Source: Actinopolyspora lacussalsi
GTDB taxonomy: Bacteria > Actinomycetota > Actinomycetes > Mycobacteriales > Pseudonocardiaceae
DNA length: 64,000 bases
Assembly (NCBI GenBank): GCA_030803735.1
Contig: JAURUC010000001.1
Location: 2,249,501-2,313,500, forward strand
Reading direction: 5' to 3'
Shown piece by piece: positions 33,644 to 41,736 of the stretch (positions are counted from its first letter, which is position 1; each line of letters begins with the position of its first letter). The notes under the pieces are model-generated. The model worked only from the letters and a program-made list of their open reading frames with translations, was not told the DNA's origin and searched no databases. Position numbers and translations under genes: made by a program.

Positions 33644-34555
33644 TCACTGGGAGACCCGCACCCAGTCGATCAGGTAGCGGGAGCTGCCCGAGGCGACCTT
33701 GTCCACGGTGGACTGCGGGATACCCGGGTAGGGCTGGGTGACCCCGTTGACGCCCTGCGGGTAGGTGCCGCCGAGCGCGAAGTTGAGGATCATGTACTGC
33801 GGGTCGTCGTAGACCCAGGTCCAGCCGTTCTGCTCGATCTCGGCCTTGGTGATGCGGTAGATCTGCCTGTCGTCGACGAAGAAGGTGAACCCGCCGTTCC
33901 ACCAGTCGGCGCGGTAGGTGTGCCAGCCACCCGGATCGCCGTTGGGGAAGGACTGGCTGGCGTTGACCGGGGTGTCGCCGTGGTACTCGGGCCCGTGCAA
34001 CGAGACGTTGGTCCACGGCTCGCCGACGTTCTCCATCACGTCGACCTCACCGTTGGTGGGCCAGGGCTCGCCCTCGTCGATCTTCGCGCCCAACGACCAC
34101 CAGGCGGGCCACAGTCCGGCCGCGTTGGCGTTCTCCGGCAGTTTGATGCGGGCCTCGTACCTGCCGTAGGTGAACTCGAAGCGGTCCTGCGTGCTCACCC
34201 TGCCGGAGATGAAGTCGTAGCTGCGGCCGTCGGGGGCCTGGTGGCCGGGCCGGTATCGGGGGTGCAGCGCGAGCGCGCCGCCGCTGGCACCGGCGACGTT
34301 CTGGTCGATGTAGATGGTCTCCGGCGAGTCGACGTAGGCCTGCTGCTCGTTGTTGACCGTGCCGAAGTTCTCGCCGGTTTTGAGAACCTTCCACTTGGAG
34401 CGGTCGAGGTTGTTGCCCGAGAAGTCGTCGAAGAAGGTCACCGCGGACGTGTCCGCGGAGTCGGCCGGGCTGGCGGCGCTGGTGGCGGATACCGACAACA
34501 GGGCGGTCAGCGCCAGGGCGGCGCCACCGACCAGTTGCTTCCTTCGTCCACGCAT
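33644..34555 (-). CDS. Secreted glycoside hydrolase family 16 beta-glucanase
   Basis: 303 residues. A Sec signal peptide is clear: RGRRKQ, then LVGGAALALTALLSVSATSAAS, with cleavage near residue 28-32. The GH16 domain fills the rest. The active site NGEVDVMENVG has the E-x-D-x-x-E form seen in laminarinase-type endo-beta-1,3-glucanases (nucleophile and acid/base Glu). Other landmarks are DFISGRVSTQDRFEFTYGRYEARIKLP, GLWPAWWSLG and YFLIDW-like YLIDWVRV at the end. The ATG at 34555 has GAGGAGAG upstream. No carbohydrate-binding module is present. Confidence 0.93.
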   Translation of the reverse strand: MRGRRKQLVGGAALALTALLSVSATSAASPADSADTSAVTFFDDFSGNNLDRSKWKVLKTGENFGTVNNEQQAYVDSPETIYIDQNVAGASGGALALHPRYRPGHQAPDGRSYDFISGRVSTQDRFEFTYGRYEARIKLPENANAAGLWPAWWSLGAKIDEGEPWPTNGEVDVMENVGEPWTNVSLHGPEYHGDTPVNASQSFPNGDPGGWHTYRADWWNGGFTFFVDDRQIYRITKAEIEQNGWTWVYDDPQYMILNFALGGTYPQGVNGVTQPYPGIPQSTVDKVASGSSRYLIDWVRVSQ

Positions 34556-34864
34556 CGAAACTCTCCTCGTTGGGGGTGACGGAGCGGGTGCACCCGAACA
34601 ACGATGCTGGTGGGGAGATGTTGAACGGTAAAGACGGTATCGATCAAGTAACACGAAGTTGCGCCGGAAGGCCGATCGGGCGGCGACGATCGGGCGTGCT
34701 CACAAGGACAGCAACGAGCGAGTGTGAGAACTTGACGTTCTTTCCCCCGAAGCGGTGCCGGTACGTGGTGGTCGGTTCGGGCCGGGAGTACCTCACGGTG
34801 GAGATGCGTCAGGTTCGGCTCATCACACCGAAGTTCGTCCAGTACCGGCACGTGGGCAGAAAGA
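34556..34864. other. Intergenic region without recognised features
   Basis: 309 bases between the GH16 start and the first gene of the immunity island. It must hold the GH16 promoter. I see no repeat, RNA or gene that I can support. Confidence 0.4.
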
Positions 34865-35353
34865 TCAACGGTCCAGTTCGATCCTGTGCTCTCGCAGGTC
34901 GAACTCCTCGAAGTACTCCTTGGTGTTCTTCGCCGCGAGCATTCTGACGTGTCCGTCGTACTCCAGGAAATGGGAGAAGTACACCCTCACTACATCCCCG
35001 TCGAGCGAGGCGGCACAGGAAAACCTGTCACCCGGGGAAACGCAGTACAGGAGGTCTATGTCCTCGGCCACGTCCTCCAGCTCGCACAGCAGGGAAGGCT
35101 CATCGCCGGTATACACGACCAAGACGTGCCCGAAAGATCCCCAAGGCGTACCGCGACATTTTTCCAGGAAATGGTCGTCCACGTCATCTGGATGACACAG
35201 CTTTTCGTTCTCAACTACCCGCCAGTCGACATGACTTCCGGCCCACGGGAAGGAGTTGAGGTAATTCTCGAAGCGTCCCGAAACTCTTTCGTCCAGGGCG
35301 ATCACGTCGTGCTCTTGCATCCATTCTTTGATTTGCGGCCTGTCCAGATACAT
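34865..35353 (-). CDS. Unrecognised protein at the distal end of the immunity island, 162 aa
   Basis: An acidic 162-residue cytoplasmic protein starting YLDRPQIKEWMQEHDVI. The centre has GTPWGSFGHVLVVYTGDEPS, and the tail is rich in acidic and aromatic residues. The ATG has GGAGGGG 6 bases upstream, so translation is convincing. No family is recognised. Size, acidity and place at the end of a run of immunity genes suggest an immunity protein, possibly with an ankyrin- or SUKH-like fold; that is inference. Confidence 0.6.
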   Translation of the reverse strand: MYLDRPQIKEWMQEHDVIALDERVSGRFENYLNSFPWAGSHVDWRVVENEKLCHPDDVDDHFLEKCRGTPWGSFGHVLVVYTGDEPSLLCELEDVAEDIDLLYCVSPGDRFSCAASLDGDVVRVYFSHFLEYDGHVRMLAAKNTKEYFEEFDLREHRIELDR

Positions 35354-35474
35354 CGAAACCCCTCCGGAAAATCACGAACACGAGAAAAGAAAACATTACC
35401 GGGCAGATCCACGACAGGCGCACATCCACCGGGGTCACCCCACGAAGCCGGGCGAACCCGACAGCGAGTCCGGT

Positions 35475-35888
35475 TCAACCGACTTCGGTAATCTCGACCC
35501 CAAAACTTTCCCACAACTCGGAAACCAGTTTCCGTCGTGCGTAGCGCACCAAGCCGCGCGCCCACCACCTTCCCTCGTCGAACTTGGGAAATACATCCGG
35601 GATCAGCAGTGGCCGAAAGCGGGCGTCGATGATCTCCACCCTGGTGCGAAACACCACCATTCCCGAGAACTCCTGCAGCTCAGGGGTGTTCAAAGCAACC
35701 TCAATACTATCTCTTAGTGTTCGATCGTTAAAGTAGTCCTCCCTATCGTAGGGATACCCCTTATCGCAGTCCGCAACGAAACGGTCCCATCGCCCCAGCA
35801 AGGCATCCGGCTCCAGATCCCGCCATTGTCCCGACTCTCGAACAACCTCGACGAAGGCATCGCGAAAACTACCAGAACTCCACGTCAT
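35475..35888 (-). CDS. Immunity family A, copy 3 (no adjacent toxin)
   Basis: 137 residues, clearly paralogous to the genes at 41323-41736 and 45321-45734, which directly follow HINT-toxin tips. It shares MTWS..F.D.FVEV.R.SG.WRDL at the N-terminus, LLGRWDRFVADC, KGYPYD, NTPELQ, VVFRTRVEIIDARFRPLLIPDVF and the C-terminal RYARRKLVSE.WESFG. It is more diverged than the other two are from each other. No toxin domain lies next to it, so it is an orphan immunity gene. The family A label is mine; I recognise no named family. Confidence 0.8.
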   Translation of the reverse strand: MTWSSGSFRDAFVEVVRESGQWRDLEPDALLGRWDRFVADCDKGYPYDREDYFNDRTLRDSIEVALNTPELQEFSGMVVFRTRVEIIDARFRPLLIPDVFPKFDEGRWWARGLVRYARRKLVSELWESFGVEITEVG

Positions 35889-35915
35889 CCAACCACCAAC
35901 GCCCCTTCCGAAAGA

Positions 35916-36491
35916 TCATCTGTACGGATCCATATCCGCGAGATACCGCGCGGTCGTCTTGAACCACGGCGAATCCCCAGGAAAATTACGCGGCATCCAC
36001 GGCTCCCGCCGTCGCCCCGAGACGACTTCCACCAAGAACTCCACCATCGAACCCTCGAAGACGCTCCATCGCGACACATCTCGATCACGAGACACTATCC
36101 ACCAGCGATCCGGATCCTCTCGAGGATCCATCCACCAGTAACAGACATCAACGTCGATAGTAAAACCCCAAGGCAGCAGATCAACCCGACCGGGTTCGAG
36201 TGTGTAGCGCTCAGGAACCCTCTCCGCGGCGGAACGCAAATCGTCCAACTGCTTTTCCCACCACTCCGAAAACTCCTCCTCCGAAGTAATCAGCTGCTCC
36301 AACAGCAAGTAATCTTCGAGTGTTCCGTCACCGTAAACCTCCATGAACTCCTTGTAGTCGTTCGGCAGCGCCACGCCGAGTCGACGCTCGACATCTTGCC
36401 AAGGCTGCGGTGCGGGTGCCACCTCCGGAGGCGGAAGCAGCTGTTTGAGACGATCAACACTCGGTGAAATCTTATCCTCCGTACTGTTCAC
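35916..36491 (-). CDS. SUKH (SMI1/KNR4) immunity protein
   Basis: 191 residues. The SUKH core is visible: PAPQPWQDVERRLGVALPNDYKEFMEVYGDGTLEDYLLL, then LLPWGFTIDVDVCYWWMDPREDPDRWWIVSRDRD and SMVEFLVEVVSGRRREPWMP. SUKH proteins are the largest immunity superfamily against bacterial nuclease toxins. A close paralog lies at 38028-38618. The start is a GTG at 36491 without a clear ribosome site, so the N-terminus is uncertain by a few residues. Confidence 0.83.
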   Translation of the reverse strand: MNSTEDKISPSVDRLKQLLPPPEVAPAPQPWQDVERRLGVALPNDYKEFMEVYGDGTLEDYLLLEQLITSEEEFSEWWEKQLDDLRSAAERVPERYTLEPGRVDLLPWGFTIDVDVCYWWMDPREDPDRWWIVSRDRDVSRWSVFEGSMVEFLVEVVSGRRREPWMPRNFPGDSPWFKTTARYLADMDPYR

Positions 36492-36658
36492 AGCAGAAAG
36501 TTTGTCTGCGAATATATTTTATATTGGTTATGTTCGATGGCAGGATTCTGGTTTGTAGCGAAGTCCCCACCAGCCGTCAGCAACACCCACCCTACGCTAC
36601 ACAGTTCAGGGATTCCGACACCTGCAGCCGGGACACACCAGTAACACGCTATGTGGCT

Positions 36659-37189
36659 TTACCCGTATATCGAAGTGAAACAAGACTGCCCCACAGGGGG
36701 CAATCCCGAGAAGAAGTCTAAATCTGATTCACCAGAAAAAACAGACAGCAACAGTCGCACCATACCACCCTTATATTTATACCATTTATTCAGTTCGCCG
36801 TCGCACAATACAACGTCCCAGTCATCCGGAGACAACTGCCTATCGATCTGCCAGAAGTAAGCATCGCCATCAGGAGTTCCGGCCCAAGGCAACAAGGTAT
36901 CCTCCGGCAGAGAAACCCACGACGGCAACAAAATCACATCTCTCAGCTCAATGAAGGATTCTCTTTTTTCTTTCCAGAATTCACTGATCCCGTCACTGTA
37001 TTCCGCTTCACAAGGAGACACCACAAGGATATAACTATCGAAATCACCCGGACCATAAACTTCTATAAACCTTTTGTAGTCGCCAGGAAGAGAGGATCCC
37101 AAGGAGCTCTCGATCCCGACCCAGTCCACATCAGGAAGATGAACATTTGATGGAGAAACGAACCTCTTCAACTGCTCTACGTAATCCAA
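36659..37189 (-). CDS. SUKH (SMI1/KNR4) immunity protein, second type
   Basis: 176 residues if begun at the TTG at 37189, which has GAAGGG 6 bases upstream. DVDWVGIESSLGSSLPGDYKRFIEVYGPGDFDSYILVVSP is the SUKH N-terminal motif. LLPWAGTPDGDAYFWQID and GGMVRLLLSVFSGE are the second part. It is only distantly related to the other SUKH genes here. The start overlaps the 3' end of the upstream gene, which has lost its usual stop codon. The base composition is visibly AT-richer than the host genes. Confidence 0.75.
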   Translation of the reverse strand: MDYVEQLKRFVSPSNVHLPDVDWVGIESSLGSSLPGDYKRFIEVYGPGDFDSYILVVSPCEAEYSDGISEFWKEKRESFIELRDVILLPSWVSLPEDTLLPWAGTPDGDAYFWQIDRQLSPDDWDVVLCDGELNKWYKYKGGMVRLLLSVFSGESDLDFFSGLPPVGQSCFTSIYG

Positions 37190-37713
37190 TTGAAGCCCTT
37201 CAGCAAAAATATCCCAATTGATTGGACCATTCCCTGTTCGTGCGGCACCTTGATGACACCTTTGTCCTCGTCCTCGGCGAGCCACTCGTTCGCTTCGTGG
37301 AAATCGACAACATCGCGAAGCCTGCTCCGAACATCACCCGGAACGGACTTTATCTCCTGGTTGAACGCCTCCGCCGCAGCGGCGGGCAATCTGGCCACAA
37401 TCAGAAGTACATCGCCACTTTGATCATACGGGATTCGAGTGAGCTCGTCGGCCGCCCAGGCGACACCCTTCCCGAGATCCCCGAGCGGGAAACGCTGCAG
37501 AGCACGATACGCGGCTTGATAAGCACCGTAATCGTCTTCGGCTCGCAACGAAGAAACGATAGGAACAACCGCCTCCGGACCTTCATCACCGGTCACGGAG
37601 TCAGCCAGCTCCACATAACGGTTCCAGCGACGCTCGGCTTCATCCTGCGGAACAGTCTCATCCTCATCCTGGATGATATCACCGCACTCGACGATCTCAA
37701 CCTTCCAGTCCAC
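37177..37713 (-). CDS. Immunity family B, copy 1, with a read-through C-terminus
   Basis: 178 residues starting M(GTG)DWKVEIVECGD. Paralogs lie at 40462-40941 and 42832-43311 (both 159 aa). The shared body includes DETVPQDEAERRWNRYVELADSVTGDEGPE, ALQRFPLGDLGKGVAWAA, DELTRIPYD and DVVDFHEANEWLAEDEDKG. The other copies end IIKVPRE; this one has lost that stop and adds 19 residues before ending inside the next gene. It is helical and acidic, and a HEAT-like or Imm30-like immunity protein is possible. The family B label is mine. Confidence 0.7.
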   Translation of the reverse strand: MDWKVEIVECGDIIQDEDETVPQDEAERRWNRYVELADSVTGDEGPEAVVPIVSSLRAEDDYGAYQAAYRALQRFPLGDLGKGVAWAADELTRIPYDQSGDVLLIVARLPAAAAEAFNQEIKSVPGDVRSRLRDVVDFHEANEWLAEDEDKGVIKVPHEQGMVQSIGIFLLKGFNWIT

Positions 37714-38027
37714 AGACACCCGACACCAACTCCTCACTCCATGCCCTACGACCGCGGCAACGAAGAAAACCCCCATGAAAAACTGGACACTAGCAGTAAC
37801 GTGACTTACCCACTGCGACCGGCAAAGCGCCCTGACGCTAGCACAACTTCGTTCTCAAGCGACCAAGCATGAACCACGTGTTCGACGACTCTAGGAAACG
37901 CTCAAAATAATAATCACAGCTACACCACCACAAGACAACGAACTGGTCAGATTATTCACCACCGCACAACTAAAAATCAACGCAGAAAAACGAAAGTGTC
38001 GCCTTCCGCTCTTAACCTACAACTGAC
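37714..38027. repeat. Conserved upstream block of family B copy 1, plus AT-rich spacer
   Basis: About 190 bases (37714-37905) resemble the DNA upstream of the other two family B genes (40942-41135 and 43312-43500), including GAACCACGTGTTCGACGACTCTAGGAA-like sequence close to the far end. The conservation is outside coding DNA. The remaining 120 bases are AT-rich with nothing recognised. Confidence 0.6.
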
Positions 38028-38618
38028 CTAATGTAAACCTCCATGCCGGTCGGCAAGATACTGCGCAGTAGTTTTAAAACACGAAGAGCCACACAGAAAA
38101 TCATCCGGGAACCAAGGCTCTCGACGTCGCCCTGAGGTAATTTCCACCAAAAACTCCATCATGCCACCTCCGAAAAAGTTCCACTCCATATCCCGCTCAC
38201 GTGACACCACACGCCACTGATCCGGATCCTCCCTAGGATCCATCAACCAATAACACACATCACCGTCAATCGTATAAGCCCACGGCAACAAATTTACTTT
38301 ACCTTCTTCGACAGCACCTCCCGGAAATACGTCCTCAGGACTCATACGAATCTCTTCCAAATCCCTTCCTTTCCACCCCATAGCCGCCTCGAAAGATTGG
38401 CTGTAAGAAAGAAATATCAAAAACTCCTCAATAGTACCACCGCCATATGTCTCCATGAACTCCTTGTAATCGTTCGGCAGCGCCACGCCGAGTCGACGCT
38501 CGACATCTTCCCAAGGCTGCGGTGCGGGTGCCACCTCCGGAGGAAGTAACAACATTCGCAACCGATCCAATGAGGACGCCATCGGCAACTCGCTCTCCAT
38601 TCCCGCGACATGAGTCAT
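38028..38618 (-). CDS. SUKH (SMI1/KNR4) immunity protein, paralog of 35916-36491
   Basis: 196 residues. PAPQPWEDVERRLGVALPNDYKEFMETYGGGTIEEFLIF, LLPWAYTIDGDVCYWLMDPREDPDQWRVVSRERD and FLVEITSGRRREPWFPDD closely match the SUKH gene 2 kb away, but the central region (SYSQSFEAAMGWKGRDLEEI) is different, as expected for immunity proteins that diversify at the toxin-binding face. Start taken as the ATG at 38618; ATGs at codons 8 and 14 are alternatives. Confidence 0.82.
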   Translation of the reverse strand: MTHVAGMESELPMASSLDRLRMLLLPPEVAPAPQPWEDVERRLGVALPNDYKEFMETYGGGTIEEFLIFLSYSQSFEAAMGWKGRDLEEIRMSPEDVFPGGAVEEGKVNLLPWAYTIDGDVCYWLMDPREDPDQWRVVSRERDMEWNFFGGGMMEFLVEITSGRRREPWFPDDFLCGSSCFKTTAQYLADRHGGLH

Positions 38619-38626
38619 CACTCATC

Positions 38627-39001
38627 TCACCGTTCACCCGAGTCGCGGTCGTTGAACGACAACCTTCCTTTGAGCTGTTCCGGAGCAAGGTCCGCAGGAT
38701 GAACGTATGCCTCTTCGTCCAACTCACCGCGCCGTACCATTCCCGCGATCTCGAAATCAGTGTCGAGCAGACTCGCCCGAAACCGATCGCGCCGCTCGTC
38801 GAGCACCACCACAGTCAGCGACTCCCCCACGCCGGGAAGCTCCTCGGAAGCCAACCAGGACGGAATCTTGATCTTGTCGACAATTCCCTCGACACCGTCC
38901 CGTGTAACGACCCTGACACCGTACGACTCCACCGCGACCACAGTCACGTCCAACTCCGCGCAATCCCGTACCAACGAATCGCTCGTTCCCGTGTCGCACA
39001 T
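38627..39001 (-). CDS. Small protein with S1/OB-fold-like segment, 124 aa
   Basis: The segment VTVVAVESYGVRVVTRDGVEGIVDKIKIPSW, then GESLTVVVLDERRDRFRASLLDTDFEIA looks like an S1-type RNA-binding OB fold (the G-V-R-V...G-I-V pattern and closing strand). The rest is acidic. It lies 9 bases upstream of the SUKH gene start, so the two are co-transcribed. The start is uncertain: ATG 39001, or a TTG at 39025. It could be an immunity protein; no named family is recognised. Confidence 0.55.
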   Translation of the reverse strand: MCDTGTSDSLVRDCAELDVTVVAVESYGVRVVTRDGVEGIVDKIKIPSWLASEELPGVGESLTVVVLDERRDRFRASLLDTDFEIAGMVRRGELDEEAYVHPADLAPEQLKGRLSFNDRDSGER

Positions 39002-39029
39002 CCGCCGTAGCGTAGCCTTCCTCAACCGG

Positions 39030-39500
39030 TCAACCGACCCGGACCATATCCACGAGCCCAGCCAGGAACGGATTCGACCTCAACTCCTCACGAGCCCCGT
39101 ACAGCACGTCCAAAGCGGCACGAGCCGCGACAACAGGAGCCCGCTCGATGTCGTCCGCGGAAACACACGAAACCACAGGCGAAAAGCTGTAGGACAACTC
39201 GACATCACCACCTTGCTTCGTCGCGAAGACATACTTATTGATTCGCGACGTCATCACAATAGAAGCACCGAATCTGGCGACTTCACGCCTCAACAGGTCA
39301 AGCATCAAAACAAAGTCAACAACCGAAACAACCGGATCCGACAGCAAAATATCGTTCTCGCCATCACTGATCACGACATCTACGTTAAAATAGTAAAAAA
39401 CAAAATCATTATTTGTTAAATCATAAAGAGGGATTTCCGAATCCCACTCACCCCTCCATGACGGATCATCACCGCGAGGGAAAAACGCAAAAGATATCAT
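39030..39500 (-). CDS. Unrecognised immunity-island protein, 156 aa
   Basis: Starts MISFAFFPRGDDPSWRGEWD and contains LYDLTNNDFVFYYFNVDVVIS, SVVDFVLMLDLLRREVARFG and a C-terminal RAALDVLYGAREELRSNPFL. The ATG at 39500 is chosen because GAGG lies 5 bases upstream; the open frame continues to 39857 but overlaps the MafI gene on the other strand. Mixed alpha/beta, acidic. Function unknown, with immunity presumed from the location. Confidence 0.6.
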   Translation of the reverse strand: MISFAFFPRGDDPSWRGEWDSEIPLYDLTNNDFVFYYFNVDVVISDGENDILLSDPVVSVVDFVLMLDLLRREVARFGASIVMTSRINKYVFATKQGGDVELSYSFSPVVSCVSADDIERAPVVAARAALDVLYGAREELRSNPFLAGLVDMVRVG

Positions 39501-39665
39501 CGAAACCTCGAGGGCGGAATGAACCACGGTCAAATCGTGATGACTGCAACACCAACCATCGTTCCGGACACGATACACTCCGCCCCCGAATCTCGTCCGC
39601 GACCGACACACAGCCCAAGCTCCTACTCTTCGGATCGCTTCACGCACCAGCTCAGGGGGAAACAC

Positions 39666-39944
39666 ATGCGCAACCGCGAACGGATCGAGTGCATCGAGAA
39701 CAGTCTCATGCCGTTGATCAGGAGGGTTCCCGCGCTGTCCGACGAGGACCGAAAAGACATGACCGAACTCGCTGTCCACGCCGAGTGGGGGATAGCTTTC
39801 GAGAACATGTGCGCTCAGCTCGGCGAGTACGACGCGGTTCTCACACGCGAGCTCCATGAAGAAATCGTCCGTGTCGGCCGGATGTGCGGAGTCGAACCCC
39901 GCACCTGGAAGAATCTAGACGAGAACGTGGAACAAGGACGTTAA
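39666..39944 (+). CDS. MafI family immunity protein
   Basis: 92 residues, helical. ENSLMPLIRRVPALSDEDRKDMTELAVHAEWGIAFENMCAQLGEYDAVLTRELHEEIVRVGRMCGV matches the MafI-type immunity pattern (L..EDR......V.HGE.GIA.E.L..QL.EYD......L..EI...G...G). MafI proteins protect against MafB-type toxins. The ATG at 39666 has GGGGA 5 bases upstream. It is the only gene of the island on the plus strand, suggesting an independent arrival. Confidence 0.8.
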   Translation: MRNRERIECIENSLMPLIRRVPALSDEDRKDMTELAVHAEWGIAFENMCAQLGEYDAVLTRELHEEIVRVGRMCGVEPRTWKNLDENVEQGR

Positions 39945-40009
39945 CGAACCCGAACTCCACTGCCGATCAGCACAGTAGATCCCAGCACTCCGGCGTGAAC
40001 GGCTTCAGG

Positions 40010-40378
40010 TCAGTTGTCATACTCGATCAGATCCTCCACCGCTTGGCGGAGCCAGTCGTAGAAGCCCTCGTACTCTCCCTGCCGCTCCCACCCCGGCGAA
40101 GCGAAATCGTGGACGATCACCACGCGGGCATCGCGATCGAGATCCCAACAAGCGACATCATCGTTGTCGATCCTACGAGCGAACGGGATCACATTCCTGT
40201 CCGGATAGCGCTCCCGCAGACCAGCACAGCGCTCCACGAGCCCTTCTCCCGCAAGAACCAGCCACGGTTCCAGGTCCGTGAGCCCGAGCTCCACCACACG
40301 AACGAACTCCCGAGGATAGGTAAATCCTTCCGGAAGACATTCAGGCCTCAGCGAGTTCGCCACTGATTTACCACCCAT
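40010..40378 (-). CDS. Small SUKH-like immunity protein
   Basis: 122 residues from the ATG at 40378. LPEGFTYPREFVRVVELGLTDLEPWLVLAGEGLVERCAGLRERYPDRNVIPFARRIDNDDVACWDLD is the compact SMI1/KNR4-like pattern (P..Y..FL....TDLEPW..L), followed by HDFASPGWERQGEYEGFYDWLRQAVED. The start is uncertain (the frame opens to 40426). It differs from the other SUKH genes here, so it probably answers a different toxin. Confidence 0.72.
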   Translation of the reverse strand: MGGKSVANSLRPECLPEGFTYPREFVRVVELGLTDLEPWLVLAGEGLVERCAGLRERYPDRNVIPFARRIDNDDVACWDLDRDARVVIVHDFASPGWERQGEYEGFYDWLRQAVEDLIEYDN

Positions 40379-40461
40379 CCTGCGACAGACTCCCAAAAAG
40401 CCAAGCTTCGCGATGCACAAGCCCACTGTTCTCGATTCATGACACCCCTGTACTCACGCGG

Positions 40462-40941
40462 TCATTCGCGCGGCACCTTGATGATGCCTTTGTCCCCGTC
40501 CTCGGCGAGCCACTCGTTCGCTTCGTGGAAATCGACAACATCGCGGAGCCTGTTCCGAACATCCCCCGGAACGGACTTTATCTCCTGGTTGAACGCCTCC
40601 GCCGCCTCAGCGGGCAATCTGGCCACAATCACAAGAACAATTCCACTGCGATCATACGGAATCCGAGTGAGCTCCTCAGCCGCCCAGGCGACACCCTTCC
40701 CGAGATCCGCGAGCGGGAAACGCTGCAGAGCGCCATGCGCGGATGCATAAGCACCGTAATCGTATCGGACTTTCAACGAAGAAACGATCGCAGCAACCCC
40801 CTCCGGACCTTCATCACCGGTCACGGAGTCAGCCAGCTCCACATAGCGGTTCCAGCGACGCTCGGCTTCATCCTGCGGAACGGTCTCATCCTCATCCTGG
40901 ACGATCTCACCGTACTCGACGATCTCAACCTTCCAGTCCAT
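40462..40941 (-). CDS. Immunity family B, copy 2
   Basis: 159 residues starting at the ATG of MDWKVEIVEYGEIVQDEDE. It keeps the full family B body and the normal ending IIKVPRE. It differs from copy 1 mainly in the middle (SSLKVRYDYGAYASAHGALQ). The start fixes the family N-terminus because the DNA before it is not conserved in frame among the three copies. It follows the family A copy 2 gene at 41323, about 380 bases away. Function unknown; helical, acidic. Confidence 0.72.
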   Translation of the reverse strand: MDWKVEIVEYGEIVQDEDETVPQDEAERRWNRYVELADSVTGDEGPEGVAAIVSSLKVRYDYGAYASAHGALQRFPLADLGKGVAWAAEELTRIPYDRSGIVLVIVARLPAEAAEAFNQEIKSVPGDVRNRLRDVVDFHEANEWLAEDGDKGIIKVPRE

Positions 40942-41322
40942 AGACACCCGACACCAACCCCTCAACTGTGTTTCCTACGACCGCGGCAACGAAGAAAAAC
41001 ACCCATGAAAGAAACTGGAAAATAGCAGTAACATATCTTACCAACTACGACCGACAAAGCACCCTGGCATCAGCACAACTTCGCCCTCAACCAACCGAGC
41101 ATGAACCACGTGTTCAACAGTGCCAAGGAAGCCCCAGAAGGACGATCAAGACTTCGCGAACTCGATCCCCGACGCGTTCCAACTTGCTCGTCTCGTCAGC
41201 ACTGTACTCGGTTCCGAGCACTACCCCCGCATCAGCCAAGACATTTTCACATCCCCGACAACATCACCCAAAACCATACACCAAAACCCCACACCAATCG
41301 GACACAGCCATGGCCGGGCGCC
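40942..41322. repeat. Upstream block of family B copy 2 and spacer
   Basis: 40942-41135 resembles the DNA upstream of the other family B genes. 41136-41322 is spacer with no supported gene; a plus-strand frame at 41120-41392 exists but resembles nothing and runs into the immunity gene. Confidence 0.55.
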
Positions 41323-41736
41323 TTACTCGACCTCAGCGATCTCGATACCAAAGCTTTCCCACACCTCGGAAACCAGTTTCCGTCGCGCATAACGCACCAT
41401 ACCACGCGCCCACCATGCTTTCTCCTCAATCTTGGGAAAAACGCCCGGAATCAGCAACGGCCGAAAGCGCGCGTCGATGATCTCCACCCTGGTACGAAAC
41501 ACCACCATCCCTGAATACCCCTGCAACTCCGGAGTATTCAAGGCCACCTCGATACTGCTTCTCGAAGTCCTATCATTTGAATAGTCTTCCATATCGTAGG
41601 GATACCCCTTCTCGCAGTCCGCGACGAAACGATCCCATCGCCCCAGCAAAGCCTCAGGATCTAAATCTCGCCAGCGCCCCGAGCTTCGGATGACCTCGAC
41701 GAAGAGGTCATGAAAACGATCGGCACTCCACGTCAC
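41323..41736 (-). CDS. Immunity family A, copy 2 (beside the orphan toxin tip)
   Basis: 137 residues, nearly identical to copy 1 at 45321-45734, except for a short patch near the C-terminus (LLIPGVFPKIEEKAWWARGM against LLIPDVFTNIPEKKWWSRGL). The GTG start overlaps the toxin-tip stop by 4 bases, exactly as in copy 1. It should neutralise the toxin domain encoded immediately upstream. The patchy divergence suggests recombination or selection at one face. Confidence 0.82.
   Translation of the reverse strand: MTWSADRFHDLFVEVIRSSGRWRDLDPEALLGRWDRFVADCEKGYPYDMEDYSNDRTSRSSIEVALNTPELQGYSGMVVFRTRVEIIDARFRPLLIPGVFPKIEEKAWWARGMVRYARRKLVSEVWESFGIEIAEVE

Noticed and set aside
41120..41392. Plus-strand frame of 90 codons between family B copy 2 and family A copy 2
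   Set aside because: No ribosome site or family resemblance, and it runs into the antisense of a well-supported immunity gene.
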